The notes: generated by a model from the sequence alone, not told the origin. A stretch of DNA of 64,000 bases from Methyloversatilis universalis EHg5 (GCF_000378945.1 NZ_KB900539.1:613241-677240), one strand, 5' to 3'. Counted from the stretch's first letter, positions 42,375-51,786 are shown. Numbers and translations: made by a program.

Positions 42375-44507
42375 TCACACCCTCTGCACGTCGACGCGGT
42401 TGTCGGAATAGGTGCCGGCCTGGCCCAGATTGCAGTGCCGGGTCGAAGTGGTCGAGTTCACCGCGGTGCCGCTGCGGTTCAGACCCGGCCAGTGGCCGAC
42501 ATTGGTCATCATCAGTCCGGGCCACACGTCTTCGCTCACTTCGGCGCGCGCCTCGAAGGCGCCGCGTTCGTTGAACACCCGCACATAGCTGCCCTGTTCG
42601 ATGCGGCGCGGCGCGGCGTCGATCGGATGGATGACGATGATCTGTTCGCCCTGCCGCCGCTGCTGCGTCGGCTCGTTCGCGTACTGCGTGTTCAGGAAGG
42701 CGTGCGGCTTCGGTGACACCAGACTGATGGGGAAGGCGGCTTCGCCGTCCGCGGCCAGCGTTTCCGCCGGCGGAATGTAATTGGGCACCGGATCGACCGG
42801 CGTGCCGGGCTGGAAGGCTTCGTAGCCGGAGCGCCAGACCGGTGCGACGAAGTTGCCGCTGGCGGCCAGACTGGCGGCGAATTCGCACTTGCCCGAAGGT
42901 GTCTTGAAATCGCCGGTGGCGTGCGGTGCGCGTTCGTCCGGCGCGCCGACGTTCAGCCGCATCCAGCCTTTTTCCTTCAGCAGATCCAGCGTGATGCCCT
43001 TCATCACCGGCGCGTCCCAGTCATAGCTGCGCGCCAGCATGTCCCAGTCGTCGAGATCCCAGTGCGCGTCGGTGAAGCCCATGGTTTTCGCCAGACGGCG
43101 GAACAGTTCGACATTGGGTACGCATTCACCCGGCGGTGCGATGGCGGGCTGGTTCAGCGACACGTAGAAGTGGCCCCAGGTGACCATGATGTCCAGCTGT
43201 TCCGCCTGCATCGTGGCCGGCAGCAGGATGTCGGCGTACTTGGCGGTGTCGGTCATGAACAGTTCGCTGCACACGGTAAACAGGTCTTCGCGCAGCAGGC
43301 CTTCGACGATGGTGCCGGCGGCCGGCGCCTGCGATACCGGGTTCGAGTTGTAGACGAACAGCGACTGGATCGGCGGGTCCAGCGGCATGGCACCGGTCAG
43401 CGCGGCGCCCAGATCCAGCTCGTTCACCACCCGCGTGCCCGGCGGAATCCAGTCCGGCCGGCACAGGAAGTCGCCGCGTATCGGAAAGTCCCAGATCGAC
43501 ATTTCTATCGTGCCGCCACCGGGATGACGCCAGGCACCGGTCAGTGCCGGCAGACAGGTGATGGCGCGAACCGCGTCGCCGCCGCCCGGGCTGCGCTCGA
43601 CCGCCACGCCCTGGCGGATGGCCGAGCGCGGCGTGCCGGCGTATTCGCGCGCCAGCGTCAGGATGTCCACCACCGGAATGCCGGTGATGTCGGACACCCG
43701 CTCGGGCGGGAATTCGGCCGCGCGCGCCTTCAGCTGGTCGAAGCCCAGCGTGTATTTCTCGACGTAGTCGTGGTCGTACAGGTCTTCGCTGATGATCACG
43801 TTCATCATGCCCAGCGCCAGCGCGGCATCGGTGCCCGGCTTGATCCGGATGTGCCAGTCCGCCTGCTTGGCGGTGCGGGTGCGCACCGGGTCGATCACCA
43901 CCACCCTGGCGCCGGCCGCCTTCGCCTTCAGCACGAAGGGCCAGGCGTGCAGATTGGTGTTGAGCATGTTCATGCCCCACACGATGATGTACTTCGATAC
44001 CGCCAGGCTTTCCACATCCATGCCGCCGATCGGCCCTACGGTCATGATCCACGCGGTGGACGAGCCGGATTCGCAGTAGGTCTTCTCGGCCACGGTGGAG
44101 CCGAGCCGGTTGAAGAAGGCGTCGCCCGAGGTCAGTCCGTTCAGCGTGCCCTGATGGCCCAGATAGGCGTGCGGCATGATGGCCTGTGCGCCGTACTGCG
44201 CGATGATGTCGGTCCATTTGGACTTGATCGTCGCCAGCGCCTCGTCCCAGCTGATGCGCTCGAACATGCCCGCGCCCTTGGGGCCGACCCGCTTCATCGG
44301 GTACAGCAGGCGGTCCGGGTTGTAGTGGTGCTCGGCGAAGTTCTTCAGCTTCACGCACAGCCCGCCGCGCGTCATCGGGTGATCGGGGTCGCCGGTCACC
44401 TCGACTAGTTTCCCGTCCTCGACGTGGTACAGGAAGGCACAGGTGTCGGGGCAGTCCTGCGGACAGGCACCGCGTACGACACGGGTTTCGCTCGAATGGG
44501 TGGACAT
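42375..44507 (-). CDS. Molybdopterin oxidoreductase (DMSO-reductase family), cytosolic
   Basis: A 710-residue molybdenum/tungsten bis-MGD enzyme. An N-terminal 4Fe-4S motif is present (CPQDCPDTC, fourth Cys in GGLCVKL, near residues 15-51). The Mo site is near TYCESGSSTAW (about residue 143), and a C-terminal cofactor-binding domain ends in HCNLGQAGTYSDNR. There is no twin-arginine signal, so it should act in the cytoplasm. With the ferredoxin and FprA it forms a three-gene operon. The substrate is unknown; relatives include thiosulfate/polysulfide-type and formate-type enzymes. Confidence 0.9.
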   Translation of the reverse strand: MSTHSSETRVVRGACPQDCPDTCAFLYHVEDGKLVEVTGDPDHPMTRGGLCVKLKNFAEHHYNPDRLLYPMKRVGPKGAGMFERISWDEALATIKSKWTDIIAQYGAQAIMPHAYLGHQGTLNGLTSGDAFFNRLGSTVAEKTYCESGSSTAWIMTVGPIGGMDVESLAVSKYIIVWGMNMLNTNLHAWPFVLKAKAAGARVVVIDPVRTRTAKQADWHIRIKPGTDAALALGMMNVIISEDLYDHDYVEKYTLGFDQLKARAAEFPPERVSDITGIPVVDILTLAREYAGTPRSAIRQGVAVERSPGGGDAVRAITCLPALTGAWRHPGGGTIEMSIWDFPIRGDFLCRPDWIPPGTRVVNELDLGAALTGAMPLDPPIQSLFVYNSNPVSQAPAAGTIVEGLLREDLFTVCSELFMTDTAKYADILLPATMQAEQLDIMVTWGHFYVSLNQPAIAPPGECVPNVELFRRLAKTMGFTDAHWDLDDWDMLARSYDWDAPVMKGITLDLLKEKGWMRLNVGAPDERAPHATGDFKTPSGKCEFAASLAASGNFVAPVWRSGYEAFQPGTPVDPVPNYIPPAETLAADGEAAFPISLVSPKPHAFLNTQYANEPTQQRRQGEQIIVIHPIDAAPRRIEQGSYVRVFNERGAFEARAEVSEDVWPGLMMTNVGHWPGLNRSGTAVNSTTSTRHCNLGQAGTYSDNRVDVQRV

Positions 44508-44657
44508 GGCTTGCTCCCGGTAGAGGTGGATGGTCGGGCCCTCTGCGGGGTCCGCTCCTGATGTCTGCCGGGTGAAAGTTAGTCAGCGCTGCGCAAGCGA
44601 GACAGGGCCAGTCCGAGAAAAAAGGATGGTGCCAGCGCCGGGGCCCGACGGCCGCGG

Positions 44658-46181
44658 TCAGCGACCGAGCGCGTCGGCCAGCCCGGCGATGCCTTGTTCG
44701 ATCTGCGGTTCGGCCAGATGGGTGTAGCCCAGCATCAGGCAGCGTTCGTGCCCGGGCAGCTGTTCGTGGAAGCACACCGGGCTGTCGGACAGCGGATAGA
44801 CGCCGGTGCCGAAGCCGCGTGCGGCGGCCTGTACGTCGGCCGCCGGCGGGCAGGATTCGGGCAGATGCAGCAGCACGTGCTGGCCGGCGTCGGCGCCCTG
44901 GATGCGGACCTCGGGCAGCCGTGCGCGCAGCGCGCCGACCAGCGCGTTGCGGCGTGCCTCATGGGCGGTGCGCAGCCGGCGCAGATGGGTGTCGTAACTG
45001 CCGTCGCGGATGAACTGCGCCAGCGCCGCCTGTTCCAGCCAGGGCAGGCCGTTGTCCATCAGCGACTTGATGGTGGTCGCGGTGCGCACCAGATCGCGCG
45101 GCAGCACCATGTAGCCGATGCGCAGGCCGGGCCCGAGCGAGCGGGTGAAGGCATTCACGTAGATGACGCAGCCGTTGCGGTCCAGCGACTGCAGCGTGGG
45201 CAGCGGCGCGCCTTCGTAGCGGAAGTCGGCGTCGTAGTCGATTTCCAGGATGTAGGCACCGTTGCGCGCCGCCCATTCGAGCAGCGCCAGCCGGCGGTGC
45301 AGCGGCATTGTGCCGCCGGTCGGAAACTGGTGTGACGGCGTGACATAGACCAGCTTCACCCGCCGCTGCGGCAGCTGACGCACGTCCACGCCGTGCGCAT
45401 CCACCGTCACCGGAATGATCTGCGCGCCATAGCTTTCGAACAGGAAGGCCGCACCGCGGTAGGTGGGCGCTTCCATCACCACCGGCGTGCGGGTGCCGAC
45501 GAAAAGATGCGCCACCAGATCGATGCCCTGCTGGAAGCCGGCCACCAGCATCACCTGTTCGGCGGACGCCACCATGCCGCGCGTGGTCGCCAGATGGTTC
45601 ACGATGAGCTGGCGCAGTTCGGGCAGGCCGGCCGGGTGGCTGTATTCGCTCATGCGCTCGGCCGCACCACCGAGGCATTCGGTGATCAGCTTGCGCCAGA
45701 TGCGCTCCGGGAAGCTGCGCGGATCGATGCGGCCGAACACGAAGTCGGCGCTCAGCGCCGGCTGTGCCGGCCGGTGCAGGCCGGTCAGCCCGCGCCCGCC
45801 GTAGGGCAGCGGCAGGTTCAGTGCGCGGTGTTCGGCGCCGCTGCGCAGGTCGTCGCGGCTGTCGGGCGAGCGGATGAGGTGGTCGGGCAGCGTACGCGCG
45901 ACGAAGGTGCCGACCGCGCGTTCGGTGTACAGATAGCCCTGTGCGATCAGTTCGTCGTAGGCGGCGGTGACCGTGTTGCGCGATACGCCGATCTGGCGCC
46001 CGAGGTCGCGCGTGGCTGGCACTGGCGCACCCGGCGGCAGCATGTGGTGTTCGATCAGCGCGCGCATCTGCGCGACGATCTGCGCCTGCAGCGTGCTGTC
46101 GCGGGACGTGTCGAGGAGGATGGGCAGATGCACGGCGTGGGGTCGGGAGAAGTCGTTCCGGCGGCCGGCCCGGCCGCGCAT
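44658..46181 (-). CDS. MocR-type regulator (GntR HTH + aminotransferase domain) with PLP lysine replaced
   Basis: A 507-residue fusion. A GntR winged HTH lies at about residues 27-95 (LQAQIVAQMRALIEHHMLPPGAPVPATRDLG..SRNTVTAAYDELIAQGYL), joined by a linker to a fold-type I aminotransferase domain (140-507). The position of the PLP-binding lysine, FSK in relatives such as GabR, reads AFTRSLGPGLRIGY with Arg at about residue 347. The classical internal aldimine is therefore impossible. It lies upstream of the Mo-oxidoreductase operon on the same strand with a 150-bp gap and is a likely regulator of it. GTG 46133 is an alternative start. Confidence 0.9.
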   Translation of the reverse strand: MRGRAGRRNDFSRPHAVHLPILLDTSRDSTLQAQIVAQMRALIEHHMLPPGAPVPATRDLGRQIGVSRNTVTAAYDELIAQGYLYTERAVGTFVARTLPDHLIRSPDSRDDLRSGAEHRALNLPLPYGGRGLTGLHRPAQPALSADFVFGRIDPRSFPERIWRKLITECLGGAAERMSEYSHPAGLPELRQLIVNHLATTRGMVASAEQVMLVAGFQQGIDLVAHLFVGTRTPVVMEAPTYRGAAFLFESYGAQIIPVTVDAHGVDVRQLPQRRVKLVYVTPSHQFPTGGTMPLHRRLALLEWAARNGAYILEIDYDADFRYEGAPLPTLQSLDRNGCVIYVNAFTRSLGPGLRIGYMVLPRDLVRTATTIKSLMDNGLPWLEQAALAQFIRDGSYDTHLRRLRTAHEARRNALVGALRARLPEVRIQGADAGQHVLLHLPESCPPAADVQAAARGFGTGVYPLSDSPVCFHEQLPGHERCLMLGYTHLAEPQIEQGIAGLADALGR

Positions 46182-46298
46182 GCCCTGCAGATTAGCAGCA
46201 GTGCGGCCGGGGCCGGTCTATACCCAAAGAACGCAAGGAAGGCGCAGCGCCGCCGCGGGATGGCAGCGGAACGCGGCGCACGCATCACGGGAGACGAC

Positions 46299-47084
46299 AT
46301 GACGGCCCTGGACAGGGGAAGCTGGGCGCTGGTGACCGGTGCATCGAGCGGGCTGGGGGTCGAGTTCGCGCACCTGCTTGCCGAACGCGGATGCAATCTG
46401 GTGCTGGTGGCGCGCGGTGCCGAGCCGCTGAAGGCGCTGGCCACCGGACTGATGGCGGCCTGCCGGATCACGGTGCACGTGGAAGTGCTGGATCTGGCGC
46501 AGCCGGATGCGGCCGAAGAACTGAAGCGGCGCACCGACCGCCAGGGGCTGCGCATCGATGTGCTGATCAACAACGCCGGCGTCGGCGTGCATGGCGATTT
46601 CGTCAGCGCCGACCCGCAGCGGCTGCAGCAGATGCTGGACCTCAATGTGTCGACGCTCACCCGGCTGGCCCGGCTGTACGGCGAGGACATGCGCCGGCGC
46701 GGTCGTGGCCGCATGCTGCTGGTCGCCAGCCTGCTCGGTTTCATGGCGTCGCCGGCCTATGCCGCCTACGCGGCCAGCAAGGCCTATGTGCTCAGCCTGG
46801 GCGAAGCGCTGCACGACGAACTGGCGCCGCACGGCGTCACCGTCACCGTGCTGGCGCCCGGGCTGACCGATACCGCCTTCACGCGTACCGCCGGCCACGA
46901 AGCGTCCGCCACGCTGAAACTCATGCTGATGCAGCCACGACCTGTGGCCGAAGCCGGCCTGCGCGCGCTGGAAGCCGGGCGTGCCTGCGTGGTGCCGGGC
47001 CTGATGAACAGGCTGTCGGCCTGGTCGGTGCGCATCACGCCACGCGGCATCCACCGCCGCATCATGCAGGCGCTGCTGTCCTGA
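46299..47084 (+). CDS. Short-chain dehydrogenase/reductase (classical SDR)
   Basis: A 261-residue SDR with the cofactor motif TGASSGLG near residue 14, NNAG near residue 91, the catalytic Ser in LLVASLLG and YAASK (Tyr and Lys of the active site near residues 155-159). It is NAD(P)-dependent, with unknown substrate; the C-terminal MNRLSAWSVRITPRGIHRRIM resembles SDRs acting on long-chain or ketoacyl substrates. ATG 46299 has GGGAGA just upstream. It is divergent from the MocR gene. Confidence 0.9.
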   Translation: MTALDRGSWALVTGASSGLGVEFAHLLAERGCNLVLVARGAEPLKALATGLMAACRITVHVEVLDLAQPDAAEELKRRTDRQGLRIDVLINNAGVGVHGDFVSADPQRLQQMLDLNVSTLTRLARLYGEDMRRRGRGRMLLVASLLGFMASPAYAAYAASKAYVLSLGEALHDELAPHGVTVTVLAPGLTDTAFTRTAGHEASATLKLMLMQPRPVAEAGLRALEAGRACVVPGLMNRLSAWSVRITPRGIHRRIMQALLS

Positions 47085-47096
47085 GGCGCGGTGGCC

Positions 47097-47741
47097 TCAG
47101 GCCGCCACCCGGAAGGTGAGATTGATGCGACAGGCGCCGGTCAGCGGATGTTCGGCGTGCGCAAGCGGCTGCACGCCGTGGAATGCAAGCCGCGACGGCC
47201 CGCCCCACACCACCACGTCGCCATGCACCAGACGCAGCTTCAGCGTCCGGTCGCTGCGACGCAGGCCACCGAACAGGAAGGTCGCCGGTATGCCCAGCGA
47301 CAGCGACACGATGGGCGCGCCGTAGTCACGCTCGTTGCGGTCCTGATGCAGCGTGAGCCGGGCGCCCGGCGCGTAGCGGTTGATCAGGCAGGCGTCCGGC
47401 ACGAAGCCGGGGAAGCCGGCCCGTTCGGCGGCCTGCCGGGCCAGTGCCAGAAAGCACCCGGGCAGGGCGGGCCAGGGGCGGCCGGTGTGCGGGTCGCGCG
47501 CGGTGTAGCGATAGCCGGTTTCGTCCGAGTGCCAGCCCAGCGTGCCGCAGCTGGTGGTGGCTACCGACATCGTGTGGCCGCCCGGCGTGACCAGATGGCG
47601 GAAGGGCGAGGTGGCCGCGATGTCCGCGAGGGCGGCCAGCAGGTCGGGTGCAGCGTCGCGGGCGAAACCGCGCAACAGCGACGCACCCGGCGCCAGCGGC
47701 TGCAGGCCGGTTGCGCGCTCCTGCTCGTCGAACAGGTCCAT
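47097..47741 (-). CDS. alkB: AlkB-type 2-oxoglutarate/Fe(II) DNA demethylase
   Basis: A 214-residue dioxygenase. The Fe(II) HxD motif is visible in LTLHQDRNERD (about residue 132), the second His in RLAFHGV, and the 2-oxoglutarate Arg in CRINLTFRVAA. The SFRHLVTPGGHTMSVATTSCGTLGW region is typical of AlkB. It repairs 1-methyladenine and 3-methylcytosine. Its start overlaps the ada stop by one base (TGATG), and it is the second gene of the adaptive-response operon. Confidence 0.93.
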   Translation of the reverse strand: MDLFDEQERATGLQPLAPGASLLRGFARDAAPDLLAALADIAATSPFRHLVTPGGHTMSVATTSCGTLGWHSDETGYRYTARDPHTGRPWPALPGCFLALARQAAERAGFPGFVPDACLINRYAPGARLTLHQDRNERDYGAPIVSLSLGIPATFLFGGLRRSDRTLKLRLVHGDVVVWGGPSRLAFHGVQPLAHAEHPLTGACRINLTFRVAA

Positions 47742-48868
47742 CAGCCGCCGCGTTCCCGGTCCAGCAGTGCGCGCTTGCGTGCCACGCCCCAGCGGTAGCC
47801 GGACAGGTTGCCGTCGGTGCGCACCACGCGGTGACAGGGCACCGCCACCGCCAGCGTGTTGGCGGCGCAGGCACTGGCGACTGCGCGCACCGCGGCCGGT
47901 GCGCCGATGCGCTGGGCCAGTTCGCTGTAGCTCACGGTCGCGCCGGGCGGAATCGCGCGCAGCGCCGCCCACACCCGCTGCTGGAAGGCGGTGCCGCGAA
48001 TGTCCAGCGGCAGCTCCAGACCGATGCCCGGTGCTTCGACGAAGCCCGCCACTTCCGCCACCCGGCGCGCGAAGGCCGGGTCGTCGCCAGTCAGGCGCGC
48101 CTGCGGAAAGCGGTCCTGCAGCGCGCGTGCCAGCGCGTCCGGGTCGTCGCCGAGCGCGATTGCGCACACGCCGCGCCCGCTCTCGGCCACCAGCAGCGCG
48201 CCCAGTGCGCACTGCGCGATCGCGAAGCGGATGTCGGTGTCGGCGCCGCCGGCGCGGTAGCTGCGGGGTGTCATGCCCAGCGGCTGCGCCGATTTTTCAT
48301 AGACACGGCTGGTCGACCCGTAGCCGGCGTCGACGATGGCTGCGGTCACTGATGCCCCGTCGGCCAGACGTGAGCGCAGCCGCTCTGCGCGGCGGGCGGC
48401 TGCCCAGGCGCGCGGGGTCAGGCCGGTGTGCGCCTTGAACACGCGCAGCAGATGGAAGCGGCTGAGCCCGGCCGACGCGGCCAGCGCGTCCAGCGACGGC
48501 AGGGTGTCGGCGGCGTCGATCTGCCGGCACAGTGCCGCGACCAGCGCGGCCTGCCTTTCGGCCAGCGGCGGCAGGTCAGGGCGGCAGCGCCGGCAGGGGC
48601 GGAAGCCGGCCGCTTCCGCGTCGGCCGCGCTCGCGTGAAAGCCCACGTTTTCCGGGCGCGGCGTGCGCGCGCCGCAGGACGGGCGGCAATACACGCCGGT
48701 GCTGCGCACCGAGTAGAAGAAACGTCCGTCCGCCGCGGCATCGCGCGTGCGCACCGCGTCCCAGCGCGGGTCGGCCAGCGTGGCGGCCGCCCGCGCGCGG
48801 GTGGGCGAGGAGACTGGCGAGGTGAGGGGCGTGGTGGGAAGCGTGTTCGGATTCATTGTCGAGGCCAT
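47741..48868 (-). CDS. ada: Ada: methyltransferase and adaptive-response regulator
   Basis: A 375-residue Ada. An N-terminal zinc domain contains the phosphotriester-acceptor cysteines (VYCRPSCGARTPRPENVGF, then RPCRRCRPD). The AraC helix-turn-helix region covers about residues 95-190 (LDALAASAGLSRFHLLRVFKAHTGLTPRAW). A C-terminal MGMT domain contains the PCHRV active site near residue 343. It accepts methyl groups from DNA and activates ada-alkB and alkA transcription. ATG 48868 has a weak GGA ribosome site; ATG 48856 is an alternative. Confidence 0.93.
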   Translation of the reverse strand: MASTMNPNTLPTTPLTSPVSSPTRARAAATLADPRWDAVRTRDAAADGRFFYSVRSTGVYCRPSCGARTPRPENVGFHASAADAEAAGFRPCRRCRPDLPPLAERQAALVAALCRQIDAADTLPSLDALAASAGLSRFHLLRVFKAHTGLTPRAWAAARRAERLRSRLADGASVTAAIVDAGYGSTSRVYEKSAQPLGMTPRSYRAGGADTDIRFAIAQCALGALLVAESGRGVCAIALGDDPDALARALQDRFPQARLTGDDPAFARRVAEVAGFVEAPGIGLELPLDIRGTAFQQRVWAALRAIPPGATVSYSELAQRIGAPAAVRAVASACAANTLAVAVPCHRVVRTDGNLSGYRWGVARKRALLDRERGG

Positions 48869-48995
48869 CGTTCCGGAGCGGCACGCGCGGTGCCGATGGA
48901 CGGACCTTAATCGTCGCATGTCCGGTGCGCACTCCGCGGCTTGCTTTCGAATTCGTGCTTGCCCGGTCGGGCACGGCTGCCGATACTCGGCTGCC

Positions 48996-49600
48996 ATGAA
49001 CACCCCCGATTTTCGCGAAGCCGAACGCTTTCTCGCCGCGCTGGACCCGGACTGGGCGGCGCTGGTCGCCACCGTCGGCCCCTGCCTGCACGCGCCCAAG
49101 CCGCTGCGCGAGCCGTGGCAGGCGCTGCTGCGCGCGGTCGCCTACCAGCAGCTCAGCGTGCGCGCCGGCGACACCATGATCGCGCGCTTTCTTGCGCTCT
49201 ACGGCGACCCTGTTTTTCCGTCGCCGCAGCAGGTGTGCGACACGCCGGTCGAGGCGCTGCGGGCCTGCGGTTTTTCCGGCCGCAAGGCGGACACGCTGCG
49301 CGCCATCGCGGCGGCTGCGCTCGACGGCACGGTGCCGACGCTGGCCGAGGCGCTCACGCTGAGCGACGACGCGCTGGTCGCCCGGCTCACCCCGCTGCAC
49401 GGCATCGGCCGGTGGACGGTGGAGATGATGCTCATCTACACGCTGGGTCGCACCGACCTGCTGCCGGCGGACGATCTGGGCGTGCGCGACGGCTAGACCG
49501 CCCGCCGACACCGCGGCAGATGACTGAACTGGCGCTGCCCTGGTCGCCGCACCGCACCGCCGCCAGCTGGTATCTGTGGCGGGTGCCGCGCACCGTCTGA
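48996..49600 (+). pseudogene. DNA-3-methyladenine glycosylase (AlkA-like), probably frameshifted near the C-terminus
   Basis: The frame from ATG 48996 gives 166 residues with the helix-hairpin-helix LHGIGRWTVEMMLIY and the catalytic Asp in LPADDLGVRDG, then meets TAG at 49494-49496. The missing tail is present in the next frame (LDRPPTPRQMTELALP, SWYLWRVPRTV) up to 49600, matching the usual AlkA ending. A small deletion or a sequencing error would explain this. The gene is divergent from ada-alkB, as expected for an alkylation-repair set. The truncated product retains the active site but lacks about 35 C-terminal residues. Confidence 0.8.
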
Positions 49601-49609
49601 AGTCCGCGC

Positions 49610-50404
49610 CTACCAGTACTTCTCGAATAGCATGGTGCCCGGGCTGTTGCGCCGGCAGGGCGTGAAGCCGCGCGCTGACAGCAGGGCCCGCAGATCGGTG
49701 GTGAAGGCCGGATTGCCGCACACCATGACCCGGCTGCCCGCCGGCTCCAGCGTGGCGTCTGCTGCTGACTGCAGCAGGCCGTCCCCGATCAGCTGCGGGA
49801 TGCGGCCGGCCAGTGCGCCAGCCTCCGTTTCGCGCGTGACCACCGGCAGGTAGCGCAGCCGCCCGCCGGACGCCGCCACAGCGGCCTCGATCTCGTCGCG
49901 GTAGCTCAGTTCGGCGGCCCGGCGCACGCTGTGCACCAGCACAGCATGGCGGTGGCGATCCAGCGCCCCCGGCGTGCGCAGCAGCGAGATATAGGGGCCA
50001 AGACCGGTGCCGGTGGCCAGCATCCACAGCGTGTCGCCGGGTGCGAGCTGGCTTTCCAGGAAGAAACCGAATACCGCCTGTTCCAGCAGCACCGGGTCGC
50101 CTTCGCCCAGCCGCGCCAGCTGCGAGGTGAAGGCGCCGTCCGGCACCCGTACCAGCACGATTTCCAGCGCCTCGTCGTCCGGCGCGGACACGATGGAGTA
50201 GGGGCGCCACACCGCGGTGGCCGGCGCATCCACCGGCAGGCCGAGCCGCAGATAGTGCCCGGGCTGGAAGCGGAAGCCGGCCGGCCGCTCGATGCGCAGC
50301 GACCACAGGTCCGCGGTCCAGCGGCGGATGGCGCGTATGCGCTGCGCGCTGGCCTGCGGCACGCGTGACGGGGTGCCGGGTGTTGCGGTGGCGGTGTCGT
50401 TCAT
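49610..50404 (-). CDS. Ferredoxin/flavodoxin-NADP reductase (Fpr-like)
   Basis: A 264-residue FNR-family flavoenzyme with the FAD motif RPYSIVSAP near residue 67, the NADP loop LATGTGLGPYISLLR near residue 127, and the C-terminal FEKYW that stacks on the flavin in bacterial Fpr. It transfers electrons between NADPH and ferredoxin or flavodoxin. ATG 50404 has AAGGAGA upstream. It converges on the alkA pseudogene with a nine-base gap. Confidence 0.9.
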   Translation of the reverse strand: MNDTATATPGTPSRVPQASAQRIRAIRRWTADLWSLRIERPAGFRFQPGHYLRLGLPVDAPATAVWRPYSIVSAPDDEALEIVLVRVPDGAFTSQLARLGEGDPVLLEQAVFGFFLESQLAPGDTLWMLATGTGLGPYISLLRTPGALDRHRHAVLVHSVRRAAELSYRDEIEAAVAASGGRLRYLPVVTRETEAGALAGRIPQLIGDGLLQSAADATLEPAGSRVMVCGNPAFTTDLRALLSARGFTPCRRNSPGTMLFEKYW

Positions 50405-50569
50405 GGACGTCTCCTTCGCCCCTTCCGTCATCCAGGGGCTCCGTCAGGATGACAGCGGCCGCGCGCCATCGGTTCGCGGCAAGTTTGCGTCAGCGCAAGG
50501 AAGGGGGGCTGGCGGAGGAACAGACTGGCGCGTCCGCATCTGCGCACTTCGCCGGCAAGGAGGCCCGCC

Positions 50570-50974
50570 ATGAGCGCCCGTCATCGTCAGCTGCCCCTCG
50601 TCTATGCCTGCTCCGGCTGTTCCAGCGCGGCGCAGATGGCTAATCACATCGCGGTGAAGCTGGACCGCAGCGAGCGGGCGGAAATGTCCTGCATCGCCGG
50701 GGTAGGCGGCGACGTCGAACCGCTGGTGCGGGTCGCGCTGTCAGGCCGCCCGATTCTGGCGCTCGACGGCTGCCCGCTGGAGTGCGTGCGCCACAGTCTT
50801 GCGCGACACGATCTGCAGCCGGACCGTCACCTGCGGCTGCACGAACACGGCGTGCGCAAGCGTCAGCACGGCGAGTTCGACGCGGACGAAGCGCAGCGGC
50901 TGTTCGAGCGGGCCGCAGTGCTGGCCGATGAGCTGGCCGCAGCAGCGGCGCCGGACGATCCGGGCCCGGTCTGA
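50570..50974 (+). CDS. DGC-domain putative zinc-binding protein
   Basis: A 134-residue protein with the family pattern YACSGCSSAAQMANHIA at residues 12-28, MSCIAGVGG near residue 39 and the defining ALDGCPLECV (DGC near residue 66). Conserved cysteines suit metal binding. The function of the family is unknown. An AAGGAGG ribosome site precedes ATG 50570. Confidence 0.85.
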   Translation: MSARHRQLPLVYACSGCSSAAQMANHIAVKLDRSERAEMSCIAGVGGDVEPLVRVALSGRPILALDGCPLECVRHSLARHDLQPDRHLRLHEHGVRKRQHGEFDADEAQRLFERAAVLADELAAAAAPDDPGPV

Positions 50975-51039
50975 TCCGCGTCAATGCGGTCCCGCCCGGC
51001 GCTGCTTGACTGGAAGTTCCACACAGCGAGGAGAACGGC

Positions 51040-51786
51040 ATGAAGGATGGAGCGAAGCGTCGGCACGGGCCGAAGGGCGGTCAGGGTTTCGCACTTGGCC
51101 TCGCACGCGGAGGTCGGGCTGTGGCGGCCGGTCTGGCGCTGGCCGCGATGCTGGTGGTCAGCGGTCCGGCCGGTGCGGTGTCGCGGCTCACCTTTTCCGG
51201 CGTGGTGGACAGCCTGAGCGCCGGCTATGCGATTCCGGGTGTTGCGGTCGGCGATGCGGTATCCGGCTCGCTGCTGTTCGACCCCACGGTGGTCGACGGT
51301 CAGCCGCTGAATTGGATGGGCTATTACCCGGGCGCCATCACCGGCTTCAGCGCCACCCTTGGGTCGCAGCACTACACCCAGTACACCGCGCAGGCGCCGA
51401 ACAGCGAAATCGACGTGATCAATGACGAATTCGTGCTCGGTCTGTATCGCGACACCCTGCTGTTCCGCGTGGCGGTGGTCGAGGCGGCGACGCCGGATCT
51501 GCCGCGCTTCTTCCAGCTCACCTTCGGCAACAGCACCGCCACGCCGTCGGCCTCGCTCACCGGCGACGACGTGCCCGCGAGCTGGGCGGCCGGCAGTTTC
51601 GCGCTGCAGCGCGGCTTCATCACCGTGCTGCCGCCGGGCGCCAGCCAGGGCAATAACTTCGTGCTGAATGCGGTCGAGGTGGCACCGGTACCGGAGCCGC
51701 GCATGTCGCTGCTCATGCTGGCCGGCCTGTCGCTGCTGTGGCTGGGCGCCCGCCTGAGCGAGCGCCGCCACGCCCCGGCGCGCTGA
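51040..51786 (+). CDS. PEP-CTERM sorting-domain exported protein
   Basis: A 248-residue protein with an N-terminal signal peptide after a long basic start (RAVAAGLALAAMLVVSGPAGA) and a beta-rich middle domain (LTFSGVVDSLSAGY). Its C-terminal sorting tag is complete: VPEPRMSLLMLAGLSLLWLG, then basic LSERRHAPAR. PEP-CTERM proteins are processed by exosortase and often go to the extracellular matrix. No exosortase is in the window. Confidence 0.9.
   Translation: MKDGAKRRHGPKGGQGFALGLARGGRAVAAGLALAAMLVVSGPAGAVSRLTFSGVVDSLSAGYAIPGVAVGDAVSGSLLFDPTVVDGQPLNWMGYYPGAITGFSATLGSQHYTQYTAQAPNSEIDVINDEFVLGLYRDTLLFRVAVVEAATPDLPRFFQLTFGNSTATPSASLTGDDVPASWAAGSFALQRGFITVLPPGASQGNNFVLNAVEVAPVPEPRMSLLMLAGLSLLWLGARLSERRHAPAR

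Noticed and set aside
48941-49600. Separate gene in the second frame over the alkA region
   Set aside because: Only its last about 37 codons look like protein, and they match the missing C-terminus of alkA, so it is better read as a frameshift.
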